A stretch of 64,000 nucleotides of DNA. Source: Sphingomonadaceae bacterium. Its GTDB lineage: Bacteria; Pseudomonadota; Alphaproteobacteria; Sphingomonadales; Sphingomonadaceae. Location of the stretch: positions 1 through 64,000 of the forward strand of contig CANJCQ010000006.1 in assembly GCA_947473355.1 (NCBI GenBank), written 5' to 3'. The notes under the pieces were generated by a model. That model saw only the letters and a list, made by a program, of their open reading frames with translations, was not told the DNA's origin and did not search any database. A program made the translations under genes and the position numbers. How positions within the stretch are numbered: the first letter of the stretch is position 1; every line of letters begins with the position of its first letter. This document shows positions 49,881-59,171 of the stretch, piece by piece.

Positions 49881-50912
49881 TCAATCCTTCCCGGGTGTGT
49901 AGAGCATGCGTTCGACGCCCCGGCTGGTACGCGCCAGCAACAGGTTGCCCGCCGCGTCGGTGCAGAACTTGTGCAGGGTCAACAGCATGTCGCCGAGCAC
50001 ACCGTCGGGCGCCATGACATGGCCGAGACATTGCCACGCAGCCAGATCGACGATCCAGATGCGGCTGTTGGTGCCATCGTTGACAGCCAAGAACTTGCCG
50101 TCCGGCGTGAAGGCGAGATTGAAGACCGTGCCGAAGGGAGAGGGGTATTTGAACTCCATCTCGCGGATAAACACCGGCTCGGCCTTGCCGACCGCATCGA
50201 ACACCTGAAGCCGGTCGTTCTTGCGGTCCGAAATGTACATCAGCCCGTCCGGCCCGACGCTGACTGCGTGGACCGGGTTGTTGAAGCGGTCGGCCAGCGG
50301 CAGCTGGCCATCGGGCACTTTGCCATAGGCTCCAAAGCTGCGGATGAATTGCCCGGTATCCGAATTGAACACAGCGACGCGGTGGTTGACGTAGCCGTCG
50401 GTGATGAAAACCTCGCGCCGTGCGACATCGTGCCATGCGTCAGTCGGGCAGCCGAGCAGGGACTCGCTCGCATCGCCGCCAGTCTCGCCGAACCTGCCGA
50501 TGCGCAGCAGCAATTCCCCATCGCGGGTGAAGCGCTGGACGGCATGGTCATAGCTTGTATCCGCGCCGAAGACCCAGACGGTGTTTTCATCGTCGAAGGC
50601 AATCGTCTCTTCCTGCATCGGCCATTGTTGCAGGTCGTCCACGCGCGGCAGATGATCCGGCCCGCCCCAGTCCTGTAGGTAGTTTCCATCCGCGTCGAAC
50701 TCGACGACTGCCCCCAAGCGCGCGGCAGGATCGTCGCTCTGGCCCGCCGGCCCCCAGGCCATGTTGCTGGCGATATGCAGCATCCAGATGTGGCCATCGG
50801 GCGTAACCGCAACCCCGGTGATCGAGCCGGTGGTGCGCCCCGGCGGCAGGCGCACCGGCGGCACAGGATCGGCAACGAAGTGGGGCAAGGCAAGGCTCGC
50901 CTGATCAGTCAT
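49881..50912 (-). CDS. NHL-repeat / peptidyl-alpha-hydroxyglycine alpha-amidating lyase-like protein
   Basis: VAVTPDGHIWMLHIA...VQRFTRDGELLLRIGRFGETGG...TDAWHDVARREVFITDGYVNHRVAVF beta-propeller repeats. Confidence 0.85.
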   Translation of the reverse strand: MTDQASLALPHFVADPVPPVRLPPGRTTGSITGVAVTPDGHIWMLHIASNMAWGPAGQSDDPAARLGAVVEFDADGNYLQDWGGPDHLPRVDDLQQWPMQEETIAFDDENTVWVFGADTSYDHAVQRFTRDGELLLRIGRFGETGGDASESLLGCPTDAWHDVARREVFITDGYVNHRVAVFNSDTGQFIRSFGAYGKVPDGQLPLADRFNNPVHAVSVGPDGLMYISDRKNDRLQVFDAVGKAEPVFIREMEFKYPSPFGTVFNLAFTPDGKFLAVNDGTNSRIWIVDLAAWQCLGHVMAPDGVLGDMLLTLHKFCTDAAGNLLLARTSRGVERMLYTPGKD

Positions 50913-51074
50913 GGCACTCTCCCGGCGGCGCGTTTCGATCCGCGCCTTATCGGGCCAAGTCTGTAGCATCGCGCCGTTGCGGGCAAGCCGGAATAGGCGC
51001 CTTGCGCCAATCCTGAGCTGCACCATTCGCTTTCCGCTTGCCCTTCAGGCGCAAATCCCCAACCTGTCACGGCA

Positions 51075-53165
51075 ATGCTGCGCCAGTACGAACTTGTCGA
51101 ACGCGTCAAAGCGTATGATCCTGATGCCGACGAGGCATTGCTCAACCGTGCCTATGTCTATTCGGTGGTAAAGCACGGTACCCAGAAGCGCGCCTCGGGC
51201 GATCCCTATTTCAGCCATCCGATCGAAGTCGCCGGGCTGATGACTGACCTCAAGCTCGATCAGGAAACCATCGTCACCGCGCTGCTCCACGACACGATCG
51301 AGGATACGCTCGCCACCATTGAGGAAGTCGAGGCAAATTTCGGGCCGGATATCGCCCGGTTGGTCGATGGTGTCACCAAGCTCTCGAAGATCGAAACACT
51401 GACCGACAACGAGCGGGCGGCGGAGAACCTGCGCAAGTTTTTCCTGGCGATGAGCGAGGACCTGCGCGTGCTGCTGGTCAAGCTGGCCGACCGGCTGCAC
51501 AACATGCGCACACTGCATTTCATCAAGAGCGCCGACAAGCGCCGCCGCATCGCGCGCGAGACCATGGATATCTATGCCCCGCTCGCCGAGCGGGTGGGCA
51601 TGTATGAATATATGCGGGAGATGCAGCTGCTTGCCTTCGAACAGCTCGAGCCAGAAGCCTATGCCACCATTGCCGAGCGGCTCGGCCAGATCCGCGATTC
51701 GGCGGGCGGCCAGGTCGATGCCATTGCGCTCGCGATCAAGCAGGCGCTCGCTGAAGCCGGGCTCAAGGTCGAGGTCTGGGGGCGCGAGAAGCACCCCTAT
51801 TCGATCTGGAAGAAGATGGAGGAACGTCATGTCTCCTTCGAACAGATCACCGATATCATGGCCTTTCGGGTGCTGACGGAGAGTCCGGCCGATTGCTACC
51901 GGGCGATGGGCATCCTGCACACCACCTGGCAGATGATCCCGGGGCGTTTCAAGGACTATATCTCGACGCCGAAGGCCAATGGCTATCGCTCGCTGCACAC
52001 GGCGCTGATCTATGAAAATTCGATGCGCATGGAAGTGCAGATCCGCACTCGCGACATGCATCGCACCAATGAATTCGGCCTTGCGGCGCACTGGGCCTAC
52101 AAGCAGGGCGAGCGGCCCGATGGCCAGGTCGGCTGGCTGCGCGATCTCATCGAGATCGTCGACGCCAGCCACGATGCCGAGGAGCTGCTCGAACATACCC
52201 GCCTCGCGATCTATCAGGACCGCATCTTTGCTTTCACCCCCAAGGGTGCGTTGCACCAGCTGCCCAAGGGCGCAACGCCAGTCGATTTCGCCTATTCGGT
52301 ACACACCGATCTTGGTGATTCGGCAGTCGGCGCGAAGATCAACGGGCGCCACACACCCTTGCGCACGCCGCTGAATAATGGCGATGTCGTTGAGATCATC
52401 CGCAGCCGAAAGGCCAGCCCGCAGCTGTCTTGGCTGGGGTTTGTCGTTAGCGGCAAGGCGCGCGCGGCGATCCGGCGGGCGGTGCGGGCCAAGGAGCGCG
52501 AAGAAGTCGCCGCCATCGGCGCCAAACTGTTCGATGAAATCGCCAGCCGCCTGCCCACCAGGATCGGCAAAAAGGCCACTGCGGCGGCTGTCAAACGGCT
52601 TGGTCTTGCCAGCGACCACGAACTCATGGCCGCGATAGGTGCGGCCAAGCTGAGTGATCGCGACGTGTTGGAAGCGCTTGTCCCGGGCAGCGCACGCGGG
52701 CTTGCCGATTCCGAGGACTGGCCCAGGCAGGAGCGCGCGATTTCCATCCGGGGCCTGACACCTGGAATGGCTTTCCATCTCGCCGATTGCTGCCATCCGG
52801 TTCCCGGCGACCGGATCGTCGGACTCAAGCAGCCGGGGCTCGGCGTCGAAGTCCACACCATCGATTGCATGGCCCTGGCGAGCGGGGTCGATGCCGACTG
52901 GCTCGATCTATCATGGGGCGAAACTTCAACCGGTGCGATCGGGCGGGTGCGCACTGTGCTTTATAACCGGCCCGGCACTCTGGCTGAAGTCACCGGCATA
53001 TTCGCCGGCAACAAGGCCAACATCGTCCATCTCAACCTGATCAATCGCGACGAATTGTTCGGTACTTATGAAGTTGATCTCGAAGTGAGCGATGTCGCAC
53101 ATCTGACTCGCATTGTCAGCTCGCTGCGCGCCAGCGATGCCGTGGCGGAAGCGGAACGCATGTAG
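51075..53165 (+). CDS. rsh: bifunctional (p)ppGpp synthetase/hydrolase (RelA/SpoT)
   Basis: HD, synthetase (KANGYRSLHTALI), TGS (FAFTPKGALHQLPKGATPVDFAY) and ACT domains. Confidence 0.96.
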   Translation: MLRQYELVERVKAYDPDADEALLNRAYVYSVVKHGTQKRASGDPYFSHPIEVAGLMTDLKLDQETIVTALLHDTIEDTLATIEEVEANFGPDIARLVDGVTKLSKIETLTDNERAAENLRKFFLAMSEDLRVLLVKLADRLHNMRTLHFIKSADKRRRIARETMDIYAPLAERVGMYEYMREMQLLAFEQLEPEAYATIAERLGQIRDSAGGQVDAIALAIKQALAEAGLKVEVWGREKHPYSIWKKMEERHVSFEQITDIMAFRVLTESPADCYRAMGILHTTWQMIPGRFKDYISTPKANGYRSLHTALIYENSMRMEVQIRTRDMHRTNEFGLAAHWAYKQGERPDGQVGWLRDLIEIVDASHDAEELLEHTRLAIYQDRIFAFTPKGALHQLPKGATPVDFAYSVHTDLGDSAVGAKINGRHTPLRTPLNNGDVVEIIRSRKASPQLSWLGFVVSGKARAAIRRAVRAKEREEVAAIGAKLFDEIASRLPTRIGKKATAAAVKRLGLASDHELMAAIGAAKLSDRDVLEALVPGSARGLADSEDWPRQERAISIRGLTPGMAFHLADCCHPVPGDRIVGLKQPGLGVEVHTIDCMALASGVDADWLDLSWGETSTGAIGRVRTVLYNRPGTLAEVTGIFAGNKANIVHLNLINRDELFGTYEVDLEVSDVAHLTRIVSSLRASDAVAEAERM

Positions 53166-53483
53166 TCACAAGACTTCCAGCTCCAGCACGACCTCGTCGC
53201 CCTCGCCAATATGCTCGGCTCGCCGCACCGCCGCTTTGATCGGCAGCATCCAGCCTTCGCCCCTTTGCGGGAACACCGAAGTTTTCCAGGTGCTTGTGCC
53301 AATCCGGGCGGCCACTTTCAACGAACCGAAGCCGCTCGCCTGCCCCAACTCGAGCCGCCGCATCAACGCCAGCGCGGACAGCGCCTCGCCCGCTGCGCCA
53401 TCGATGGTCAGGAAAAACCATACGGACGGTGCTGATGGGCTGGACCAGCGCCACAACGTTGCGCAATGTTCAAGCCTGCTCAT
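53166..53483 (-). CDS. DUF1905 domain-containing protein
   Basis: GFGSLKVAARIGTSTWKTSVFPQRGEGWMLPIKAAVRRAEHIGEGD. Confidence 0.85.
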   Translation of the reverse strand: MSRLEHCATLWRWSSPSAPSVWFFLTIDGAAGEALSALALMRRLELGQASGFGSLKVAARIGTSTWKTSVFPQRGEGWMLPIKAAVRRAEHIGEGDEVVLELEVL

Positions 53484-53559
53484 CGCGCCAGCATGGCAAA
53501 TGCGCGCGCCTTGCGGAAGGCGGAATGTCCCGCTAGGGCGCACTCCTTCCAGAGCATGC

Positions 53560-53650
53560 GGAGCGGTGGCCGAGTGGTCGAAGGCGCTCGCCTGGAAAGT
53601 GAGTATACGCCAAAAGCGTATCGAGGGTTCGAATCCCTCCCGCTCCGCCA
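53560..53650 (+). tRNA. tRNA-Ser (anticodon GGA)
   Basis: GGAGCGG...CCGCTCCGCCA acceptor stem, loop CTGGAAA, long variable arm, GGTTCGAATCC T-loop. Confidence 0.95.
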
Positions 53651-53847
53651 CACATAAGTCATTGATATAGAGAGAATTTATGATCCGCGTAAAGCGCCCG
53701 CTTCTGCGCCTTTGAGGCCGATGGTCCGGTCTGCGGAGAGCAGGTGAGGGGCAACAATGTGCGCTGTCGGCGGGTTTTTCTCCGTCGGCTATTTTCGCAG
53801 TACGGAGTGACGTGGCTGCATGGAGTGCTGATTTCGGCCCGGAAAGT

Positions 53848-53871
53848 AAAGCGGCGCCGAAGCGCCGCTTT
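53848..53871 (-). terminator. terminator hairpin of the recombinase operon
   Basis: AAAGCGGCGC-TTCG-GCGCCGCTTT on minus strand, perfect 10-bp stem with UUCG-type loop. Confidence 0.7.
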
Positions 53872-53901
53872 GACATATTACTCATTTGGTTGGCGGGTCG
53901 G

Positions 53902-55563
53902 TCAGATCCTGAACAGTGCGATCTGGTCGTTCCAATCAATCGGGAGGTCGGCCGTGCGCAAGGATGCGGCGCTGATCGAGGCCGGCTGGGTTCCAGCGAG
54001 AATCGCCTCGACCAGTGCCGGCGCGAGGAAATTCAATCGGACGAGGCGCGACACCCAGGAATCGTTGACCTTCTCGTCGCGTGCGATGGTGGCGATGTCG
54101 ATCTCGCCGGTCTGGATTTGTCGCCACCAACCCTGACCCTTGCGCAGCAGTTCGATGAGACCAGGATCGGGTTTGCCCTGTGTGACCGGCCGGCCATCGC
54201 GCTGGATTAGCCGGACGGCGCGGCCGGTCCGGGTCAGGCGGACCGGCGAGATGATGGAGATCGTAGGCGTTGTGCTTGGTGCCGGCTCGATGGCGAAGGT
54301 CCTGCACAGCGCTTCGAGAGAGAGTTCGATGGATATGGCGCCCCGATCGGCCGTCACCTTGGAAACAAGGTCACGAATCGTATCGCGCTGTTTGCGGCGG
54401 ATGGCGGAGGCGAGTTGCTCCGCCTGCCGGAAAATCGTGCGCAGGCGATCACTTGCGAGCGGTATCCCCGCCCTGGTGAGTAGGTCCAGCGGATCATCGA
54501 GCGCGTCGGCCACAGCCTGGATCACGGCTGCCTCGATCTCGAGCGCCGGGATTCGCAGGCCTTCTGTCGGTTTTGCATCCGGTTCGTGCTGGAGCGACCG
54601 GCTCACATAGTAACGATAGCGAACCTTGTTCTTGCACGCGTGCGCGGCGACCAACGGTTCGCCTTCCTGATCGACGATACGGCCCGCAAGCAGGCTCGGC
54701 GATTTGGCTCTGCTGGCTGCTCTCTCGCCTTGCAGGTTGTCGGCAAGCTTGCGCTGAACATCATCCCATGTCGCGCGATCGATGATTGCCTGGTGCTTGC
54801 CGGCGTAGATCTGGTCCTTGTGATGGATCTCGCCGATATAGATGGGATTGGTGAGCAGCTTGTAGATCTGTCCGCGGGAGAAGGGAATTCCGCCCGTCGT
54901 CCTGCCCGTCGTGGCAGTGCGTTGCGGTGCGATGATACCCTGCTCAGTCAGTTCGCCGGCGACCAAGCGGACATTGCTGAGCACAAGGTAGCGCGCGAAG
55001 ATATGTCGGACGATCTCGGCATGCTCGTCGACAATGGCCAGGGTCCTGCCATCGGGCTGGTAGCCCAGTGGCGGGTTGCCGCCCATCCACATGCCGCGGG
55101 CCTTGGATGCGGCGATCTTGTCGCGGATGCGCTCGGCGGTGACTTCGCGCTCGAACTGAGCGAAGGAGAGCAACATGTTGAGCGTCAGGCGGCCCATCGA
55201 ATTGGTCGTGTTGAACGACTGGGTCACCGAAACGAAGCTGGTGCCTGCCTTGTCGAAGGCCTCGACCAACCTGGCGAAGTCGAGCAGCGAGCGACTGAGG
55301 CGGTCAACCTTGTAGACCACCACGATGTCGACCCTACCGGCCTCGATATCGGCGAGCAGGCGCTGGAGCGCCGGGCGCTCCAGTGTCCCGCCCGACAGGC
55401 CGCCATCATCGTATGGGGTCGGTACTGCCGACCAGCCTTCCGATGCCTGGCTGAGGATATAGGCGGCACAGGCTTCGCGCTGGGCATGGAGCGAGTTGAA
55501 GTCTTGTTCGAGGCCTTCCTCGCTCGATTTGCGCGTGTAGATCGCGCAGCGGATCTTTTTCAT
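53902..55563 (-). CDS. large serine recombinase family protein
   Basis: MKKIRCAIYTRKSSEEGLEQDFNSLHAQREAC...YKVDRLSRSLLDFARLVE...RLTLNMLLSFAQFEREVTAERIRDK. Confidence 0.95.
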   Translation of the reverse strand: MKKIRCAIYTRKSSEEGLEQDFNSLHAQREACAAYILSQASEGWSAVPTPYDDGGLSGGTLERPALQRLLADIEAGRVDIVVVYKVDRLSRSLLDFARLVEAFDKAGTSFVSVTQSFNTTNSMGRLTLNMLLSFAQFEREVTAERIRDKIAASKARGMWMGGNPPLGYQPDGRTLAIVDEHAEIVRHIFARYLVLSNVRLVAGELTEQGIIAPQRTATTGRTTGGIPFSRGQIYKLLTNPIYIGEIHHKDQIYAGKHQAIIDRATWDDVQRKLADNLQGERAASRAKSPSLLAGRIVDQEGEPLVAAHACKNKVRYRYYVSRSLQHEPDAKPTEGLRIPALEIEAAVIQAVADALDDPLDLLTRAGIPLASDRLRTIFRQAEQLASAIRRKQRDTIRDLVSKVTADRGAISIELSLEALCRTFAIEPAPSTTPTISIISPVRLTRTGRAVRLIQRDGRPVTQGKPDPGLIELLRKGQGWWRQIQTGEIDIATIARDEKVNDSWVSRLVRLNFLAPALVEAILAGTQPASISAASLRTADLPIDWNDQIALFRI

Positions 55564-55976
55564 GCGGCGGCCTTTCTCTGCCTGAGGCCGAAGAAGGCGG
55601 GCCCCGACCAGCGTGTGCCAGTGATGGTGCGTGCGATCTCGCTGAGGCTCTTCCAGCTCCGGCCATTCCATAACGGCGCGCCGGTTTCGTCGATGGTGAC
55701 GACGTGCACGGTGCCATGCCATTCGCGCACCAGGCGCATGCCAGGCGTCAGCGGCGTCACGCGCGGGCGAGCACCACCCGAACCTTCCAGCCGCTCACGG
55801 ACAGCGCGCGACCTGCCGCCCATGGCTTTTACCTGGACCTCATAACCCAGTGCCAGACGCAGCATGCTGACACTGAGCCGGGGGACGGGGCGACCGGTGA
55901 GCTTGGCCCACCGGTGCTGCAGATTGGTGCGCGACATGTCGGCAATCTCGCGCAGCTGCGTATCGATCTTCGCCAC
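55560..55976 (-). CDS. DUF2924 domain-containing protein
   Basis: LRLALGYEVQVKAMGG...LTPGMRLVREWHGTVHVVTIDETGAPLWNGRSWKSLSEIARTITGTRWSGPAFFGL. Confidence 0.92.
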   Translation of the reverse strand: MAKIDTQLREIADMSRTNLQHRWAKLTGRPVPRLSVSMLRLALGYEVQVKAMGGRSRAVRERLEGSGGARPRVTPLTPGMRLVREWHGTVHVVTIDETGAPLWNGRSWKSLSEIARTITGTRWSGPAFFGLRQRKAAA

Positions 55977-55978
55977 GA

Positions 55979-56488
55979 TCAGGCCTCCGCCGCCACGCTG
56001 TAGCAGGTCGCAGTTTCACGCGTGCTCTTCTCGATCGCGTGACCTTTCTTGCGCAGGCCGGTCAGCGCGGCCCGGGTAGTGTGCGGCAGCCAGCCGGTGG
56101 CCGCGACCATCTCATCGAGCGTTGCGCCTTCATCACGCTGCAGGAGGGACAACACCGTGCCGATCTTGCTGGTGGGGCGAGTCGCAGGATCCATCGCGAC
56201 CTCATCCCCCACCGGTTCTTCGGTGCCGACTTCGATGGCGTCGCGCCCGGATTTGGTGATGAACAGGCCGACCATGTCGTGATCCTCACTGCGCCAGGCA
56301 AAGGTCCGGTCGGTCACCGCGATCTCATCGATCAGACCCCGGCGCAGGAGCGAAGAAATAGCCTTGCCAATACGCGTGGTCTCTAGCCGGCAGCTCTCGG
56401 GTAGCGGAATCAGGTTGCCGTTCTCGCGTCCGGCTGCGCCGGCGAGCAGGACAAGCTGGAGTGCATTGAGGCGGGTGGTCTTGGTCAT
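55979..56488 (-). CDS. DUF3489 domain-containing protein
   Basis: SKIGTVLSLLQRDEGATLDEMVAATGWLPHTTRAALTGLRKKGHAIEK. Confidence 0.92.
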   Translation of the reverse strand: MTKTTRLNALQLVLLAGAAGRENGNLIPLPESCRLETTRIGKAISSLLRRGLIDEIAVTDRTFAWRSEDHDMVGLFITKSGRDAIEVGTEEPVGDEVAMDPATRPTSKIGTVLSLLQRDEGATLDEMVAATGWLPHTTRAALTGLRKKGHAIEKSTRETATCYSVAAEA

Positions 56489-56672
56489 GGGTGGTCTCCA
56501 ATCAGAGCGGCACCAGCGCCGCTCCCACCACCCCAAGCCCCGCCGGTCACGCCGGTCGGGGCGGCGGCCAGTCAAACCGGCCGCGATTCAGTAACAACAG
56601 CAATGCTCGCTGTGCGCACGAAGTCGAATGGAATATGGGCAGACGGACAAGAAACTTCGGATATCGAGCCGA

Positions 56673-56912
56673 TCAATCGGAGGTGCCCCGGAGCAAGGCT
56701 CGGGCTGCAGTGGTGAGCGCCACCAAGTTACCGACTGTCAGCTCCAGGATATCGATCCTCGCTGCGACGCCAGCAGCGCGTTCGGGCAATTGCATGGCGA
56801 ACTCGGGGCTCGCATCTTCCATCAGTTGGCCTGCTTCGAGCAGCATGTTGGTGAGCAACTGGTGGCGGTCGGGTTCGTGGTCACTTCGCATTGCGACACA
56901 CAGGCTTGCCAA
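56673..56912 (-). CDS. small hypothetical protein within the recombinase module
   Basis: 79-aa ORF upstream of and co-directional with the DUF3489-DUF2924-recombinase genes. Confidence 0.45.
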   Translation of the reverse strand: MASLCVAMRSDHEPDRHQLLTNMLLEAGQLMEDASPEFAMQLPERAAGVAARIDILELTVGNLVALTTAARALLRGTSD

Positions 56913-57109
56913 GCCGGAAAGTCGAGACGCAGCCTTACTACCGAGACATCGCTATGGGCACAGTTATTGCGCTCCGAGAACGGACGCCAATCAAATCCGC
57001 AGTTCGACCATTGTTTTTCATCGAAATTTGGGCGGCAAGGGCGATAGTTTATCTCCACCCTTACAATTCGCCATTTTTTTCTGACATTTCCAGAAGTTAT
57101 TTTAAATTG

Positions 57110-57130
57110 GTACCGAGAGTTCGAATCCCT
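57110..57130. repeat. partial duplicate of tRNA-Ser T-arm (attR-like)
   Basis: GTACCGAGAGTTCGAATCCCT vs tRNA GTATCGAGGGTTCGAATCCCT. Confidence 0.65.
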
Positions 57131-57200
57131 TTCTCTCTCGAATGGATGCTCTCAGGCATCGATTCCAGAAAACGGCCTCTGCGTCATTGAACTCCGGACA

Positions 57201-59027
57201 TCATTTCAGTTCCAGCCCGGCCAGTTCGCCTCCCGAGCGCCAGTGGGCCAGCAGTTGCATGAATGCATTCCAGCCGTGGCCATAGCCGCGCAAAAGCAGC
57301 CACTTTGGCCTGGCATCGCCTTCATTGCTGTAATAGCTCGGCGTGCACTCGCGGATCAGGCTTGATGTATCGACTTCGATCTCGCGGAAATGCCGCACAT
57401 AGGCGTCCTGCGCCTCCTGGGTCGGTTCGGCGGCTTCGATGCCGCGCTTCTGGCATTCGGAGACGATGTAGGCGATATTTTCGGTCTGCCGGTTGAACTG
57501 CTCGGTGGTGCTCGAATTGAGTCCGCCCTGGATATAACCGGTGAAGTACATGTTCGGGAAACGGTGTGTCATCAAGCCATGCAGTGATTCCGGCCCTTCT
57601 TCCCAGTGCCGATAGATCGAAATGCCATCGCGTCCTTCGATCACCGGAATTCTCCAGCGACGCTCCAGCTCACTGGAGACTTCGAAACCGCTGGCGAAGA
57701 TCACGCAATCGACCGGATATTCCACGCCGCCAGCCACAAATCCACTCTCCGTCAGCCGCTCCACCCCTTGCGTTTCGGAAACATCGATCAGGGTCACGTT
57801 CGGCTGGTTGAAGCTGGGATAGTAGTCGTTGTTCGAGAGTGGCCGCTTGCAGGGAAAGCGGAACCATGGCTTCAGCTTTTCCGCCGTTTCCGGGTCCTCG
57901 ATCAGGGCATCGACGCGCGCGCGCAGCCGGTCCATGACCTGATAGTCGATTGCCTCGCGCCTGGCCGCCAATTCCTCCATCGACAGCACAGGCCAGCCTT
58001 CCGCCTTCAGCTGGGCTTGCAGATGGCGGCTGATTTCGGTCCACAGGTCGCAGACAAGATCGGGATCGTGAGGCAGGAACACTTCCTGTGCGCCGCGATG
58101 GAAATTGGCCTGCCGCTCCTTCTGCCAGCCGGGTTTCAGCGCTTTGGCCCATTCCGGATCGGTCGGCGGATTTGGCCGCTCATCGACCGTTGATGGAGTG
58201 CGTTGCAGCACATAGAGCTGCCGGGCATACTTGGCGAGAAAGGGCACCGCCTGGATGGAGGTCGCTCCAGTGCCGATGATGGCTACCCGTTTGTCGGCCA
58301 GTCGATCGAGCACGGGGTTGCCATAGGCGCCGCCGGTATAGGTATAGTCCCAGCGCGCCGAGTGGAAGGTCTTGCCGCGGAAGTGGTGGATGCCGGGAAT
58401 GCCGGGAAGCTTTGGCATGTTCATCAGCCCGCCGGCCATGATGACATGCCGCGCCCGGATCTCGTCGCCCCGGTCGGTGGCAATGCGCCAGCGGCTTGTG
58501 GTGCCATCCCAGCGCAATCCGGTTACGCGCGTATGGAACAGCGCTTGGTCATAGAAGCCGAACTTCTCGCCGATCAGGCGGCAATAGCCCTGGATTTCAT
58601 CGCCGTCCGCGAAGCGCTTGGACGGCATGAAGCCCATTTCTTCGAGGAGCGGCAGGTAGCAATAGCTTTCGTTGTCGCACTGGATGCCGGGATAGCGGTT
58701 CCAATACCAGACACCGCCGAAATCGCCGCCATGTTCGATGTGGCGGAAGCCGGTAACTCCGGCCATGCGCAGATGATATCCGGCCAGCAGCCCGGTAAAT
58801 CCCCCGCCCAGGATGGCGACATCGAGCTCTTCGCTGACGGGGGCCCTTGGCCCTATCGGCATATGCGGATCGACTTCGTAAGCTGCAGCGAAATCGTCGA
58901 CCGGCCGGACATATTGCTCGGTCAGTTCGGGACGCAGGCGCTTGTCACGCTCTTTGCGATATTTCTCGCGCAGTGCAGGGATATCGAGTTCCTGCAGCGG
59001 GCGCAGCTCGGTCAGTTCGCAGTTCAT
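57201..59027 (-). CDS. flavin-containing / Baeyer-Villiger-type monooxygenase
   Basis: LDVAILGGGFTGLLAGYHLRMAGV...GGDFGGVWYWNRYPGIQCDNESYCYLP; GTGATSIQAVP; SD GGAGG before ATG at 59027. Confidence 0.9.
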   Translation of the reverse strand: MNCELTELRPLQELDIPALREKYRKERDKRLRPELTEQYVRPVDDFAAAYEVDPHMPIGPRAPVSEELDVAILGGGFTGLLAGYHLRMAGVTGFRHIEHGGDFGGVWYWNRYPGIQCDNESYCYLPLLEEMGFMPSKRFADGDEIQGYCRLIGEKFGFYDQALFHTRVTGLRWDGTTSRWRIATDRGDEIRARHVIMAGGLMNMPKLPGIPGIHHFRGKTFHSARWDYTYTGGAYGNPVLDRLADKRVAIIGTGATSIQAVPFLAKYARQLYVLQRTPSTVDERPNPPTDPEWAKALKPGWQKERQANFHRGAQEVFLPHDPDLVCDLWTEISRHLQAQLKAEGWPVLSMEELAARREAIDYQVMDRLRARVDALIEDPETAEKLKPWFRFPCKRPLSNNDYYPSFNQPNVTLIDVSETQGVERLTESGFVAGGVEYPVDCVIFASGFEVSSELERRWRIPVIEGRDGISIYRHWEEGPESLHGLMTHRFPNMYFTGYIQGGLNSSTTEQFNRQTENIAYIVSECQKRGIEAAEPTQEAQDAYVRHFREIEVDTSSLIRECTPSYYSNEGDARPKWLLLRGYGHGWNAFMQLLAHWRSGGELAGLELK

Positions 59028-59171
59028 TTGGCCTCCGCCTTGGTTATCCATCGCCGTGTTTCCCGGAATGGACTTGCACTGGCCTGACTGATCTGTCAAA
59101 TATACTGTCGTTTACATCAAATGGCTCGCAGTGGCATGCTATTGCGCAGTCAAAATGAGGGGATCGGGATC

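Larger units (their letters stand above)
53560..57130. mobile_element. putative tRNA-Ser-associated integrative element (recombinase-DUF2924-DUF3489)
   Basis: Serine recombinase operon bounded by tRNA-Ser and a 19/21 T-arm copy (53618-53638 vs 57110-57130). Confidence 0.6.

Noticed and set aside
51045-52856. 603-aa minus-strand ORF
   Set aside because: Antisense shadow of rsh, no recognisable motif.
54586-55845. 419-aa plus-strand ORF
   Set aside because: Antisense to the serine recombinase.
53902-57190. Prophage or IS-element interpretation of the recombinase region
   Set aside because: No structural phage genes, no DDE transposase and no terminal inverted repeats seen; a serine-recombinase integrative element fits better.
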